A stretch of 64,000 nucleotides of DNA from Brucella intermedia LMG 3301 (GCF_000182645.1 NZ_ACQA01000001.1:868001-932000); one strand, 5' to 3'; numbered from the stretch's first letter, positions 55,840 through 64,000 are shown. The notes: generated from the letters alone by a model not told the origin. A program made the numbers and translations.

Positions 55840-56653
55840 CTATTTCAGCATTGCATCGGCAACTTCAATCAGCGCGGCCTTCACGTCCGGCTCGTCGGTT
55901 AGAGGCTCGATCATTGCGGCGCGCGCCGCTTCGCGTTGCGGCATGCCCCGCCTCGATCAGCGTGGCGCAGTAGACCAGCAGGCGGGTCGAAACACCTTCT
56001 TCCAGATCGTGGCCTTTCAACCCGCGCAGCCGGTGAGCCAGCGCCACCAGCGGCGCGACCTTCTGTGCGGCAAGTCCGCTTTCTTCACTCACCACCGCGA
56101 TTTCCTGCTCTTTCGGCAGAAAGTCGAACTCGATGGCAACGAAGCGCTGTCGCGTACTGGGCTTCAGGGATTTCAGCAGGTTCTGGTAACCCGGATTGTA
56201 GGATACGACGAGCATGAAGCGGTCGGGCGCTTCGAGCAGCTCCCCGGTGCGCTCCAATGGCAGAAGGCGGCGGTCATCGGTCAGCGGATGCAGGACCACG
56301 GCCACGTCCTTGCGCGCTTCGACGATCTCGTCGAGATAGCAGATGCCGCCTTCGCGCACGGCGCGGGTCAGCGGGCCGTCAACCCATATGGTGTCGCCGC
56401 CCTTCAGCAGATAACGCCCGGTCAGGTCGGCGGCTGCCAGATCGTCATGGCAGGAAACCGTCGAGAGCGGCAGGCCGAGCTTTGCGGCCATATGGCTTAC
56501 AAACCGCGTCTTGCCGCAGCCGGTCGGACCTTTCAGAAGCAATGGCAGCTTGCGCGTCCATGCCATTTCAAAAAGCGCGCATTCATTGCCCGATGGGCTG
56601 TAGGCAGGGATTGAGACACCGGTATTGTCGATATTTCTGAGAATGGAGTTCAT
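55840..56653 (-). pseudogene. norQ: norQ, AAA+ NO reductase activation protein, 3' frameshift
   Basis: Start [19 protein letters not shown] at 56653 (AAAGGA upstream). MoxR-type AAA+ features: Walker [13 protein letters not shown], Walker [15 protein letters not shown], and [11 protein letters not shown]. After [11 protein letters not shown] the frame changes: the present frame gives an odd tail ending at 55865, while the adjacent frame gives the normal end [19 protein letters not shown] ... VADAMLK with a TAG at 55842-55840. One extra base in the GGGGC run at 55945-55949 explains it (814 bases, not a multiple of three). The ATPase core is intact, so the product may still work, or it may be a sequencing error. 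Confidence 0.85.
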
Positions 56654-56712
56654 GGCCGTTTTCCTTTGCATCAGGCGGTGAAGCCCCGCCTGATGGCGGG
56701 GCCTAGCGTCGA

Positions 56713-58059
56713 TCATTCGGCGGGCTGTACGAAGCCGGAGGTGTTTTCGCGACGTTCCTTGCCCGGAACCAGCACGGCCCAGATGAACATGAAGGCCGAG
56801 ATCACCACCACGACGCCGGAGCCGAGGCGTATCCAGTAGAATACGGCCAGCTGATCCTGCACGGTCATGAATGCTTCTCCGAGCACGCGCTGAAGGTGGG
56901 TCTGGACGACGCCCGCAAAGGTCAGGGCGAACGTCATCACGGACATGGCCGTGCACATCGCCCAGAAGCTCACCATGGAGAGCATCTGGTTGTATGGCGC
57001 CCGTCCACGCAGTTCAGGGATCGCATAGGCCATCACCGCAAGGTTGAGCATGACGTAGGCGCCGAAGAAGGCGAGGTGTCCGTGGGCGGCGGTAAGCTGC
57101 GTGCCGTGGGTGTAATAGTTGACCGACGACAGCGTGTGCAGGAACCCCCACACACCCGCTCCGAAGAAGGCCATCACCGAACAGCCGATGGACCAGAGAA
57201 GAGCCGCACGGTTTGGATGTTTGCGACCGGCTTTCCATGTCATCACGAAGGTGAAGATGACCATGGTGAAGAACGGGGCGACTTCGAGCGTCGAGAACAG
57301 CGAACCGATCCACTGCCAGTAACCGGGCGCGCCGATCCAGTAATAATGGTGACCGGTGCCGAGAATGCCGGAAAACAGGGCCAGCCCGACAATGACATAG
57401 AGCCATTTTTCGACGACCTCGCGGTCGATGCCGTTGAGCTTGATCATCAGGAAGGCGAGGATCGACGCCATGATCAGTTCCCACACGCCTTCAACCCACA
57501 GATGGATGACGTACCACCAGTAGAGCTTGTCGAGCGCGAGATTGATCGGGTTGTAAAAGGCGAAGAGGAAGAAAAGGGCAAGGCCCCACAGGCCGAACAG
57601 AAGGATGTTTGTTACGGTCGTCTTGCGGCCCTTGAGCGCCGTCAGTGTGATGTTGAACAGGAAGATCAGGCAGACGACGACAATGCCGACCTTGATGATG
57701 AATGGCTGTTCGAGAAATTCCCGCCCCTCATGAATATGGAACAGGTAACCGACAACGGCGATGCCTGCGGCGACGAAGAAAAGCCAGAACTGGATGACGG
57801 CGAGCCTGGTGCTGTAAAGCTCGGTTTCGGTCTCTTCCGGCAGCAGATAATAAGTCGAACCCATGAAGCCCATCAGCAGCCAGACCACCAGCGCATTGGT
57901 GTGGATCATGCGGACGATGTTGAAGGGCAGCAGCTCGGAGAGCGTGTTGGGCAGGACATAGATCGTACCGGCGAGAACGCCGAATGCGACCTGCGCGATG
58001 AACAGTACGAGCGCTCCATAAAAATAGAGCATCGCAACCTTTTGGCTTTCATATTTCAT
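56713..58059 (-). CDS. norB: Nitric oxide reductase large subunit (cytochrome b)
   Basis: 448 residues, 12 spans. Reduces NO to N2O in the inner membrane. Heme/FeB ligands: [34 protein letters not shown] with the conserved Glu, [16 protein letters not shown] (paired His) and [16 protein letters not shown]. Full length. Follows norC with a 26-base gap. Confidence 0.97.
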   Translation of the reverse strand: MKYESQKVAMLYFYGALVLFIAQVAFGVLAGTIYVLPNTLSELLPFNIVRMIHTNALVVWLLMGFMGSTYYLLPEETETELYSTRLAVIQFWLFFVAAGIAVVGYLFHIHEGREFLEQPFIIKVGIVVVCLIFLFNITLTALKGRKTTVTNILLFGLWGLALFFLFAFYNPINLALDKLYWWYVIHLWVEGVWELIMASILAFLMIKLNGIDREVVEKWLYVIVGLALFSGILGTGHHYYWIGAPGYWQWIGSLFSTLEVAPFFTMVIFTFVMTWKAGRKHPNRAALLWSIGCSVMAFFGAGVWGFLHTLSSVNYYTHGTQLTAAHGHLAFFGAYVMLNLAVMAYAIPELRGRAPYNQMLSMVSFWAMCTAMSVMTFALTFAGVVQTHLQRVLGEAFMTVQDQLAVFYWIRLGSGVVVVISAFMFIWAVLVPGKERRENTSGFVQPAE

Positions 58060-58085
58060 AATGTGTAACTCCGTTCATCCCGCGC

Positions 58086-58538
58086 TCAGCCTGCCTCGTT
58101 GGGCGGCCAGTCCTGCGTCTTGATGCGGCTGGTCCATTCAAGGAAATCAGCCAGATCGTTGAGTTCCTGTTCGCTCAGGTTGAACTGGGGCATCTGGCGA
58201 CGCCCTTCGATCCCGGTGGGTTGTGCCTGCATCCACGCTTTCATTGTCTCGCGTGCGCCTTCGGGGTCTTCTTCCCCGCCCCAGCGCTTCCAGACATTGC
58301 CGAGCTCGGGCGCGAAATAGGCGCCTTCACCCAGCAGCGTGTGGCAGTTGATGCAGGAGTTTTTCTCCCAGATGTGCTTGCCGCGGGCGACGGATGCCGT
58401 CAGCGTCGATTCATCCGTGGACGTCGTTTTCATGTAGTAGTGGCTGTGCGCCGTCAGCCCCACGAAGATCGCGAAAAAGAAAATAGACCCGCCGTAGAAG
58501 ACGTTTCGAGCGCCGGTCTTGGTTAGGCGTTCTGCCAT
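58086..58538 (-). CDS. norC: Nitric oxide reductase small subunit (cytochrome c)
   Basis: 150 residues. N-terminal anchor span VFYGGSIFFFAIFVGLTAHSH, heme c motif CINCH in KNSCINCHTLLGEGAYFAPELG, and the methionine ligand in RRQMPQFNLSEQELNDL. Carries electrons to NorB. An NnrR-type box lies about 125 bases upstream, after the end of norF, so norCBQD can be read from its own promoter. Confidence 0.97.
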   Translation of the reverse strand: MAERLTKTGARNVFYGGSIFFFAIFVGLTAHSHYYMKTTSTDESTLTASVARGKHIWEKNSCINCHTLLGEGAYFAPELGNVWKRWGGEEDPEGARETMKAWMQAQPTGIEGRRQMPQFNLSEQELNDLADFLEWTSRIKTQDWPPNEAG

Positions 58539-58660
58539 CCCTTCGTCCTTTCATTGGCCGGGGTCAAAGCCCGGCAAATTCCCCCGTCGATAATGTGGCT
58601 GGTCATTTCCCCTCGCCAGCATCACGGGACAGGACCGTTCTATCGGTCGGGCAAAAGCCT

Positions 58661-58680
58661 TCTTTGCGATTTGGCAAAGA
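58661..58680 (-). promoter_or_regulatory. NnrR-type box upstream of norC
   Basis: TCTTTGC-GATTTG-GCAAAGA: perfect 7-bp inverted repeat with 6-base spacer. Class II activators bind at about -41.5, so the transcript would begin near 58629, giving a 90-base norC leader. Confidence 0.75.
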
Positions 58681-58726
58681 CTGGAGCGTTTCCAGAAAAG
58701 CGCAGAACGGGAGATGGAACAGTTGT

Positions 58727-58999
58727 TTACAAGAGGATGCGGACAAGAATGGAACGTCCGAGCGCAAGCGCCAGCAGGAGCGCAGGCCAGGCCAGCAAGG
58801 CAGGCCTCAAAAGGCCGTCCGTCCCGCGCATCTCCATGAAGTCGAGGATGACGAACCAGCCCTTCGCGAAGGCGAGGATCAGAACGATGACGACGGCTGC
58901 GAGCATTCCTGCGCTGGTGGCTGCGATGAATGCGCCGCTCAGGGCAAGGAGAACGAGGACAATGAATGTTCGGGTGAGCGAAGAAGCGCGATCGGACAC
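58727..58999 (-). CDS. norF: NorF-like small membrane protein
   Basis: 90 residues from a GTG at 58999 (TGAGG upstream); the longer frame to 59107 overlaps norE. Spans: FIVLVLLALSGAFIAATSAGM, AAVVIVLILAFAKGWFVILD, and LLAWPALLLALALGRSILV. This fits the cytochrome-c-oxidase-subunit-IV-like NorF that assists NO reductase in Paracoccus. It sits between norE (8 bases) and norC. Confidence 0.8.
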   Translation of the reverse strand: MSDRASSLTRTFIVLVLLALSGAFIAATSAGMLAAVVIVLILAFAKGWFVILDFMEMRGTDGLLRPALLAWPALLLALALGRSILVRILL

Positions 59000-59007
59000 T
59001 GTGGGCC

Positions 59008-59571
59008 TCAGGCAAGGTAAAGGACAGGAAACATCACCAGCCATACGAGGTCGATGGCGTGCCAGAGCGTCGTGATCAGCAGGACATTGGATCGTGTCGG
59101 CCGCCATGCGACCAGCGCCAGCACCACCGACCCGAACAGCACATGCATCAGGTGAAAGCCGGTCAGCAGAAAATAAAGCTCGAAGAAGGAGCCCGCGGCA
59201 TCATCGCCCGCGAACTCGATTTCATGCGAATATTCCACGAGCTTGATCGCCACGAAAACGAGACCGAAAAATGCGGCATATAAAAGCGGACGGCGAGCCT
59301 TGCTCAAATCGTTGCGCCTGCGCACGGCAATTGCCGCCTGCCAGCCGCTCATCAAAAGCACGACGGTGTTGGTTGCGGCGAGGGCTGGGCTCAGATGCGA
59401 ACGCAGCTGCGTCACGCCTTCCACGTCGATGATCGACATCACCATGAAAGCGGTCAGCAGGATTGCGAAGGCGGCAAGCTCGCTCCACACCAGGATCCAG
59501 AGCAGGAGATCGTCTTCGGGGCGATCCTCCGAACCCGTTGCAACTATGGTCAAATCTTCGGTTCCAGACAT
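59008..59571 (-). CDS. norE: NorE, cytochrome c oxidase subunit III-like protein
   Basis: 187 residues. Subunit-III fold, five spans: LWILVWSELAAFAILLTAF, ALAATNTVVLLMSGWQAAI, LLYAAFFGLVFVAIKLVEY, YFLLTGFHLMHVLFGSVVL and HAIDLVWLVMFPVLYL. NorE supports NO reductase activity in Paracoccus. No ribosome site precedes the ATG at 59571; an NnrR-type box is 31 bases upstream, so its transcript may start at the ATG itself. Confidence 0.92.
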   Translation of the reverse strand: MSGTEDLTIVATGSEDRPEDDLLLWILVWSELAAFAILLTAFMVMSIIDVEGVTQLRSHLSPALAATNTVVLLMSGWQAAIAVRRRNDLSKARRPLLYAAFFGLVFVAIKLVEYSHEIEFAGDDAAGSFFELYFLLTGFHLMHVLFGSVVLALVAWRPTRSNVLLITTLWHAIDLVWLVMFPVLYLA

Positions 59572-59601
59572 GGAACATGCCTAGCGCCCGCAATCGGGAG
59601 C

Positions 59602-59623
59602 TTCTTTGCGTTTTGGCAAAGAA
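59602..59623. promoter_or_regulatory. NnrR-type box between norE and the 51-residue ORF
   Basis: TTCTTTGC-GTTTTG-GCAAAGAA: perfect 8-bp inverted repeat with 6-base spacer, the best of the three. Its centre is 41-42 bases upstream of the norE ATG, and the same distance on the other side puts a start near 59654, 21 bases before the small ORF. Confidence 0.8.
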
Positions 59624-59674
59624 CAAACGCACTGACCGGGCCAGTGTATCGCCACCATAGCAAAGGAAACTTCA

Positions 59675-59830
59675 ATGACGGACGCACAGATCGGGCTCAT
59701 CGTCGCGACACCGGCGATCATCGGTTTTTCACTGGTTCTCTATCGTATGGGAGCCTTGCAGGGCGCGGGCACCCTGTCCGCCGTTGCGGCTTCCATCGTA
59801 ATTGCCGCCGTCCTTTTCCTCGGTCAGTAG
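59675..59830 (+). CDS. 51-residue membrane microprotein of the denitrification locus
   Basis: ATG at 59675 with AAAGGA ten bases upstream; stop at 59830. Starts MTDAQIGLIVATPAIIGFSL, VLYRMGALQGAG, then TLSAVAASIVIAAVLFLGQ. Two hydrophobic helices separated by a short basic turn suggest a two-pass inner-membrane protein. It diverges from norE across a perfect NnrR-type box. It is too short to be found by most length filters. No family recognised. Confidence 0.65.
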   Translation: MTDAQIGLIVATPAIIGFSLVLYRMGALQGAGTLSAVAASIVIAAVLFLGQ

Positions 59831-59973
59831 GCGAGGGAGACGGGAGCCACGAATGCGCTGCCCGTCGTCCCGAATCTCTTTGAAAAGAAATATCTTTAAA
59901 TATTTGTTTTGATTGAATTTTGCTTGGATTTCGGCGGCTGTTTTCGCTCGATTTTCAGGCGTTTTCCGCCGCC

Positions 59974-60669
59974 TTATCGCTCGCCATCGGCCAGCCGCCT
60001 GATGCCCGACATATTGAGAACGGTCAGTTTCTGGCGTCCGCCGCGAACAAATCCCTGTCCTTCCCAGCCGGTGAGAATGCGCGACACCGTATGCAGCGTC
60101 GTCCCGGTCATTTCGGCGATATCCTGCTTCGTGATCGGGAAATCGATGCGGATACCGTCTTCCTCTTTCCGTCCGGCCTGACGCGCGAGGCGCAGAACCG
60201 TGTGCGCGACACGCCGCTCGACTTCTTCCGTCGACATTTCGCGGATGCGCGTATGGGCTTCTTCCAGTCGCTTGCCGATGGTCTGGATCGCATTCATCGC
60301 CAGACCGGGATTCTGCTCGACGAAATAGTCCCAAAGCTCGGTTGGCCAGGCGAGAACGATGCTCTCCGCCACGGCGACCGCCGTGCCGGGATAATCGCTT
60401 CTCTGCAAGGCGCGCGCAAAGCCGAAAAGGTCGCCCGGATGCACCATGCGGACGATGATCTGCTGTCCGTCCGGCGTCACCTGATTGACCTTCAATCGCC
60501 CGTGCAGGAGCAGATAGAACAGGACGGCATCGTCGCCCTGTTCAAAAATCGCCTCTCCGGGCAGAACGCGCTTTGTGGTTGCATATGAAACAAGCTTGTC
60601 GAGTTCGCCATCACTCATTTTGGCGAACAGGGACAGTTTCCTGACAAGTCCGCGATCTATCATGGACAT
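59974..60669 (-). CDS. nnrR: Crp/Fnr family regulator NnrR
   Basis: 231 residues. N-terminal cyclic-nucleotide-type beta barrel (YFLLHGRLKVNQVTPDGQQIIVRMVHPGDLFGFA region), a long dimer helix, and a winged helix with recognition helix ITKQDIAEMTGTTLHTVSRIL. It lacks the N-terminal cysteine cluster of FNR, fitting a NO-responsive NnrR/DnrR regulator. Placed between the nor and nir genes; the three TTTGC-N6-GCAAA boxes are its likely targets. A Dnr-type identity is possible. Confidence 0.88.
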   Translation of the reverse strand: MSMIDRGLVRKLSLFAKMSDGELDKLVSYATTKRVLPGEAIFEQGDDAVLFYLLLHGRLKVNQVTPDGQQIIVRMVHPGDLFGFARALQRSDYPGTAVAVAESIVLAWPTELWDYFVEQNPGLAMNAIQTIGKRLEEAHTRIREMSTEEVERRVAHTVLRLARQAGRKEEDGIRIDFPITKQDIAEMTGTTLHTVSRILTGWEGQGFVRGGRQKLTVLNMSGIRRLADGER

Positions 60670-60762
60670 TGCATTTTCTCACACTCCAAGACCCATGTTC
60701 ACCTTAGCACAGCACAGCGGGCTTGGAATTGTTTTCGCAGCCGGGGACCGGGCATTCACAGC

Positions 60763-61683
60763 TCATGCACCTATGTTCTGGATACGCTTCCACACCACGG
60801 CATACCAGCGGTTGTCACGCACCAGCCTGAAACCGAGATTGTCGGGCGGGACGCCGACGCTGCATCCTCCGGTTTTCGGGTTGCGGATAAACGAGCTCAT
60901 CGCCGCGCGGTGCTTGCCATTGACCACATAAACCCCGCACGACGGCACTTCCGCAACCTGCTTGCCATAGGCATCGATATTGACGCGGCGGTGGCAGGTC
61001 TGCGTCCATTCCCACACATTGCCTGCAATGTCGGCTACTCCCAGTTCGTTGACGCCGAAGGCACCGGCGGGGCGTCGCGCGGGGCTTCTGTCCAGCTTGC
61101 GGGCGCTCTGTTTCTCATAATCCCTCAGCCAGCGGATTGCAGGATTGCTTGCGGCATCGTCCTCGATGCCAAGCGCATCGTCGGGAAAGCGCGACCCTGC
61201 GGCGAAAGCCCACTGCTCGTCCGTCGGCAGGTGCCAGTTTTCGCCGGTCTTGCGCGACAGCCAGTCGGCATAGGCCAGTGCATCATCGTAACTCACGCCG
61301 ACGACCGGCGCCTCGGCAGCCGATGCATCGTGATTGTGCGGCAGGGCCTCGGCAGGCTGGCATGCGCCATCCTCCACACAAAGCTCGTAGTCGGCCGTGC
61401 CGACCTGATATTTCATGATCTCGAATGGCCGTGACAGCCTGCGCGTCGTCAACGGGGCATCGACGGGGTAATTGTTCTTCTGGAAGTCGCCATCGGCCCG
61501 ATAGGTCATGGTGCGGGGCGTAATGACAACCGTTTCGGGACGCAGCGCGGATGCGCCCGGCAGCGATTGACCCGGACGTCCTACGGCGTCAACGACGAAC
61601 AGCCCCGCCACAACTGCCAGCAGAACCGCCGGAACGGCCACCGCAAGCTCTCGCAGGCACTTCTTTCCTTTGCATTTGTTCAT
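60763..61683 (-). CDS. nirV: NirV, FGE-sulfatase-like nitrite reductase accessory protein
   Basis: 306 residues from the ATG at 61683 (61707 is an alternative; neither has a clear ribosome site). Signal anchor AVAVPAVLLAVVAGLFVVD. Formylglycine-generating-enzyme fold: SRPFEIMKYQVGTADYELCV, VVGVSYDDALAYADWLSRKTGE, WHLPTDEQWAFAAG, VADIAGNVWEWTQTC and the conserved end DNLGFRLVRDNRW. NirV often follows nirK and may help copper or enzyme maturation; its exact role is not settled. It lies 130 bases after nirK. Confidence 0.9.
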   Translation of the reverse strand: MNKCKGKKCLRELAVAVPAVLLAVVAGLFVVDAVGRPGQSLPGASALRPETVVITPRTMTYRADGDFQKNNYPVDAPLTTRRLSRPFEIMKYQVGTADYELCVEDGACQPAEALPHNHDASAAEAPVVGVSYDDALAYADWLSRKTGENWHLPTDEQWAFAAGSRFPDDALGIEDDAASNPAIRWLRDYEKQSARKLDRSPARRPAGAFGVNELGVADIAGNVWEWTQTCHRRVNIDAYGKQVAEVPSCGVYVVNGKHRAAMSSFIRNPKTGGCSVGVPPDNLGFRLVRDNRWYAVVWKRIQNIGA

Positions 61684-61812
61684 CGGATAACAGGGGACCG
61701 CATCCATCCGGGAGGCAGGCGGATGCAGCCCCGAGCCTTTCTTTGCAAAGCAACAGTTGGGGAAGATTTGCCAAAGGCGCTCCGGGAGGCGAAGCGCCTT
61801 CGTGCATTGGCC

Positions 61813-62943
61813 TTATGTGCCCGACGGGGCCAGAACCGATGTCATCAGGTCGTCGTTCCATTCACCCGTGACCTTGAAGTGGGCTGCTGCGCCAAGTTCA
61901 AAGGCCTCGATCAGGTTGTGGTTCACATAGGCATAGATGCCGGGCTGCTGGAACGTATAGAAAGCTGCTCCGGCTGCACCGCCCGGAATGAACCAGGTTT
62001 CCTGATCAACATCGGGCGGCGTGTTGAACTTGCCGGTCGACCAGACATAATCTCCGTGACCTCCGATGAGGTGCGGTCTGGTATCGCGATTGGCCTGCGA
62101 ATGGACGATCAGGACCTTCTCGCCAACCGCCGCCGTCATCGCCTTGTCGCCCGTCAGTGCGCCGACCGCGCCGTTGAACACGACATGGGTCGGGGTGAGG
62201 GTGCGCATGACCTTGACGGTGTCTTCATATGCGTCGCCCGGCGCGTCATACTTCTTGAATTTCCCGTTCTCGTCACGCGGCACATAGAAATCCTGCTCCC
62301 CGACATAATAAATCTTGTCGTAGGTCAGGGCCTTGCCCTTGCCGTCATGCAATCCCTCGCGCGGCAGCACCATGATCGCGCCGTTCATGCCCGAGACGAC
62401 ATGCCAGGGAACCATTCCGGGAGGTGCGCAGTGATAGACGAAGACGCCGGGCTTGGTCGCCTTGAAGCGCAGGATGGTCTTTTCCCCCGGATTGATTTCC
62501 GTCAGCCCGCCGCCGCCAAGCGCACCCGTTGCGGCGTGGAAATCGATATTGTGCATCAGCGTGTTGGTTTCGGGGTTGATGAGCGTCAGCTCGACATAAT
62601 CGTCCTGATGCACCACCATCAGCGGTCCCGGAACCGTGCCGTTGAATGCCATGGCGTGAACTTCGGTTCCCGCGTCATCGATGACGATCTTCTTTTCCTC
62701 GATCACCATGGTGAATTCAATCACCTTTGGGCCACCCTCGGCAACCTGGGTGTGGGCGTGCACGAAGGGAGGGTCCACCAACTCCACCTTCTGGCGCGGC
62801 AGCGCCGCAATCTCCGCAGCACTTGCCTTTCTCACCGCGCCCTGTCCCCAGGCCGATGTTGTTGCCAGCACCGGCGCAAGCGCCCCTGCGAGGGCGGCTC
62901 CCGCCAATATGCTGCGGCGGCTGATTTGCATCTGGTCGACCAT
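61813..62943 (-). CDS. nirK: Copper-containing nitrite reductase
   Basis: 376 residues. Reduces nitrite to NO in the periplasm. Tat signal [27 protein letters not shown] ribosome site. Copper ligands are complete: [11 protein letters not shown] (T1 His, T2 His and the active-site Asp), [18 protein letters not shown] (T2 His, T1 Cys, T1 His, T1 Met), [11 protein letters not shown] (active-site His) and [10 protein letters not shown] (T2 His). Class I, about the usual 375-residue length. Confidence 0.97.
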   Translation of the reverse strand: MVDQMQISRRSILAGAALAGALAPVLATTSAWGQGAVRKASAAEIAALPRQKVELVDPPFVHAHTQVAEGGPKVIEFTMVIEEKKIVIDDAGTEVHAMAFNGTVPGPLMVVHQDDYVELTLINPETNTLMHNIDFHAATGALGGGGLTEINPGEKTILRFKATKPGVFVYHCAPPGMVPWHVVSGMNGAIMVLPREGLHDGKGKALTYDKIYYVGEQDFYVPRDENGKFKKYDAPGDAYEDTVKVMRTLTPTHVVFNGAVGALTGDKAMTAAVGEKVLIVHSQANRDTRPHLIGGHGDYVWSTGKFNTPPDVDQETWFIPGGAAGAAFYTFQQPGIYAYVNHNLIEAFELGAAAHFKVTGEWNDDLMTSVLAPSGT

Positions 62944-63114
62944 CGATACTCTCCTTTACGATAGGACCGAGCATTTCCTGCTCTGTCATGCCGACTATAG
63001 AAAAGGCCGTGTGGATGGTCCTTGACTGCGATCAAGGTGATGCAGAAAATCGGGTAATATTAACCACACAATATCAATAGCTTATCTTCAGTTCTTGATT
63101 TATGTTCCGCCTTG

Positions 63115-63130
63115 TTTGCGCTGGCGCAAA
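63115..63130 (-). promoter_or_regulatory. NnrR-type box upstream of nirK
   Basis: TTTGCG-CTGG-CGCAAA, which has the same TTTGC-N6-GCAAA frame as the two nor boxes. It lies about 180 bases upstream of the nirK start. Confidence 0.72.
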
Positions 63131-63160
63131 GGCTTTTTGACAAAGGGTTCCGCCCAAAGA

Positions 63161-63197
63161 GAAACCAGCGAACAGTCTGGCGCCATTCGCTGGTTTC
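63161..63197 (-). terminator. Terminator before the nirK promoter
   Basis: GAAACCAGCGAA (63161-63172) pairs perfectly with TTCGCTGGTTTC (63186-63197); read leftward it continues TCTCTTTGGG. It separates the DUF2249/MIP18 transcript from nirK. Confidence 0.75.
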
Positions 63198-63222
63198 GAT
63201 GAGGGGTTTGCGTGACCTTGGA

Positions 63223-63540
63223 TTACTCGCCAAATCGGGCCTGTACTTCAGGCGCTGCCATCTCGGGCATCCACTCCGGTTCATAGGTCAGCTCGACATT
63301 CACCGCCCGAATGCCTTCGACAGATTCGACGCTGGCGCGCACGGCATCGGTCAGAAAACCGGCTGCGGGGCAACCGGGCGTCGTTGTCGTCATGCTGATA
63401 TCGACCTTGCCGCCATCATCTATGTCGATGCTGTAGATCATGCCGAGATCGATCAGGTTGAAACCGAGTTCGGGATCGAGCACCAGACGCAGACTGTCGA
63501 TGATCTGCTGCTCCAGCCGGGCATGGGCTATGTGCTGCAT
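63223..63540 (-). CDS. MIP18/DUF59 (PaaD-type) metal-sulfur protein
   Basis: 105 residues. DUF59 marks: IIDSLRLVLDPELGFNLIDLG (the D-P-E-x-G motif) and SMTTTTPGCPAAGFLTDAV with the conserved cysteine and T-x-x-x-x-P. Family members assist iron-sulfur cluster assembly, for example in PaaD and MIP18. Next to nirK and a DUF2249 gene, it may help maintain or repair metal centres under NO. It ends just before the terminator. Confidence 0.85.
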   Translation of the reverse strand: MQHIAHARLEQQIIDSLRLVLDPELGFNLIDLGMIYSIDIDDGGKVDISMTTTTPGCPAAGFLTDAVRASVESVEGIRAVNVELTYEPEWMPEMAAPEVQARFGE

Positions 63541-63545
63541 GGCAT

Positions 63546-64000
63546 CTACCCCGGCTCTCCGACGCGGATCATGATGCGATAGGCATTGCCGGTTTCATCG
63601 AAATTGCCGACCCATGCATGGCCGCGTTTTTCAAGCTCGGGAAACAGGAACAAAGGCTCCCGGTGCAGGAGGGCGAACAGAACCGCACCGGCGGGCATAT
63701 CCTCCACTTCGGCCAGAATGCGCACCATGGGTTCCGGCGGCTGCATGTCTGAGCAGTCGAGATAGCGCGATGGCTCCGGCCAGACATCCGGCGAAACGAC
63801 GTTCTCGGAAAACTGCAACTCCGGCGCAGCATCCGCCGCCGGGCTGAAAAGCACCTGCCAGTCGCCGTTTTCCAGAGGCTCGGCCTTTGCCGAAAAGCCT
63901 TTCCGCTCCATGACGCTGAAAAGCGGTGCCGGTTTGAACGGCGCGATCAGCAGGAGGCCTTGTCCCGGCGCAAGGCCATCGACTGCTTCCATGATGGCGT
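63546..64000 (-). CDS. DUF2249 protein (cut by right edge)
   Basis: The reading frame runs to the window edge: the first ATG in frame (63992) follows PAI-like codons and the typical DUF2249 start 'LDVRPLL...' is missing, so the true start lies beyond 64000. Two DUF2249 repeats: PGQGLLLIAPFKPAPLFSVMERKGF and a second with VRILAEVEDMPAGAVLFALLHREP LFLFPELEKRG. DUF2249 is often associated with ScdA/hemerythrin-type NO-stress proteins. The MIP18 gene follows 5 bases on. Confidence 0.82.
   Translation of the reverse strand, partial: AIMEAVDGLAPGQGLLLIAPFKPAPLFSVMERKGFSAKAEPLENGDWQVLFSPAADAAPELQFSENVVSPDVWPEPSRYLDCSDMQPPEPMVRILAEVEDMPAGAVLFALLHREPLFLFPELEKRGHAWVGNFDETGNAYRIMIRVGEPG

Larger units (their letters stand above)
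62944..63222. promoter_or_regulatory. nirK promoter region
   Basis: Non-coding 279 bases between the MIP18-type gene (leftward, ends 63223) and nirK (leftward). Holds the terminator of the upstream gene (63161-63197) and the NnrR-type box (63115-63130). A leader of about 138 bases would follow a start near 63081. No other gene seen. Confidence 0.6.

Noticed and set aside
56896..58068. 390-codon rightward open frame opposite norB
   Set aside because: Antisense of norB; extremely Asp/Glu/His-rich, no domain.
61741..61790. A further NnrR-type box between nirK and nirV
   Set aside because: CTTTGCAAAG and TTTGCCAAAG are similar but do not fit TTTGC-N6-GCAAA.

Overview
The window looks like a piece of an alphaproteobacterial (Rhizobiales) genome, most likely the Brucella/Ochrobactrum group. 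This rests on gene content and family resemblance: a CtaA-type heme A synthase, short-form ArgC, Flp pilin, a urease cluster with a UT-family urea transporter, norEFCBQD plus nirK/nirV/nnrR, LigD with two Ku proteins, and a 104-bp palindromic intergenic element resembling the Bru-RS repeats. No database search was possible.

Layout. 1-4.9 kb: polysaccharide export (glycosyltransferase cut by the left edge, Wza-like lipoprotein, Wzc/GumC-like chain-length protein with a degenerate nucleotide-binding domain, BcsL/CelD-type acyltransferase). 5-15.9 kb: mostly housekeeping genes (ctaA; an argC-speB-kinase operon; e(P4)-type phosphatase; rplM-rpsI; thioesterase; O-acetylhomoserine sulfhydrylase; small envelope proteins; Flp pilin). 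16-26.5 kb: a compact catabolic locus: a ROK regulator and a large PIG-L deacetylase face a sugar-type ABC transporter, an argininosuccinate-lyase-like enzyme and a PfkB kinase. Its substrate cannot be read from sequence. 26.76 kb: tRNA-Val(UAC), after which the content becomes accessory.

27-39.7 kb: DNA-repair and stress block: a 40-residue membrane microprotein, Ku, LigD, a second Ku, topoisomerase IB, a DUF982 protein, a BOF protein, an amidohydrolase, an AI-2E-family exporter and several small envelope proteins. Four GGAAC-N(17-18)-GTT sequences resemble promoters of EcfG, the general stress response sigma factor. 40-53.9 kb: acid/urea block: ureDABC and a urea transporter converge on a ureF-hupE-gntP operon. 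The gntP gene is frameshifted and ureE and ureG are absent from the window. MgtC, HdeD, an RND efflux pair and ecotin follow. 53.9-64 kb: denitrification block: norEFCBQD (norQ frameshifted at its 3' end), nnrR, nirV, nirK, a MIP18/DUF59 protein and a DUF2249 protein cut by the right edge. Three inverted repeats TTTGC-N6-GCAAA lie upstream of norC, norE and nirK and are the likely NnrR sites. One is also well placed for a previously unlisted 51-residue membrane protein.

How the parts fit. nirK makes NO, norCB removes it, and nnrR would coordinate both. Urease, urea uptake, HdeD and MgtC fit survival at low pH. Ku/LigD/TopoIB under a stress promoter fit DNA repair in stationary or stressed cells. 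The two frameshifts fall in GC-rich runs and could be real or sequencing errors.
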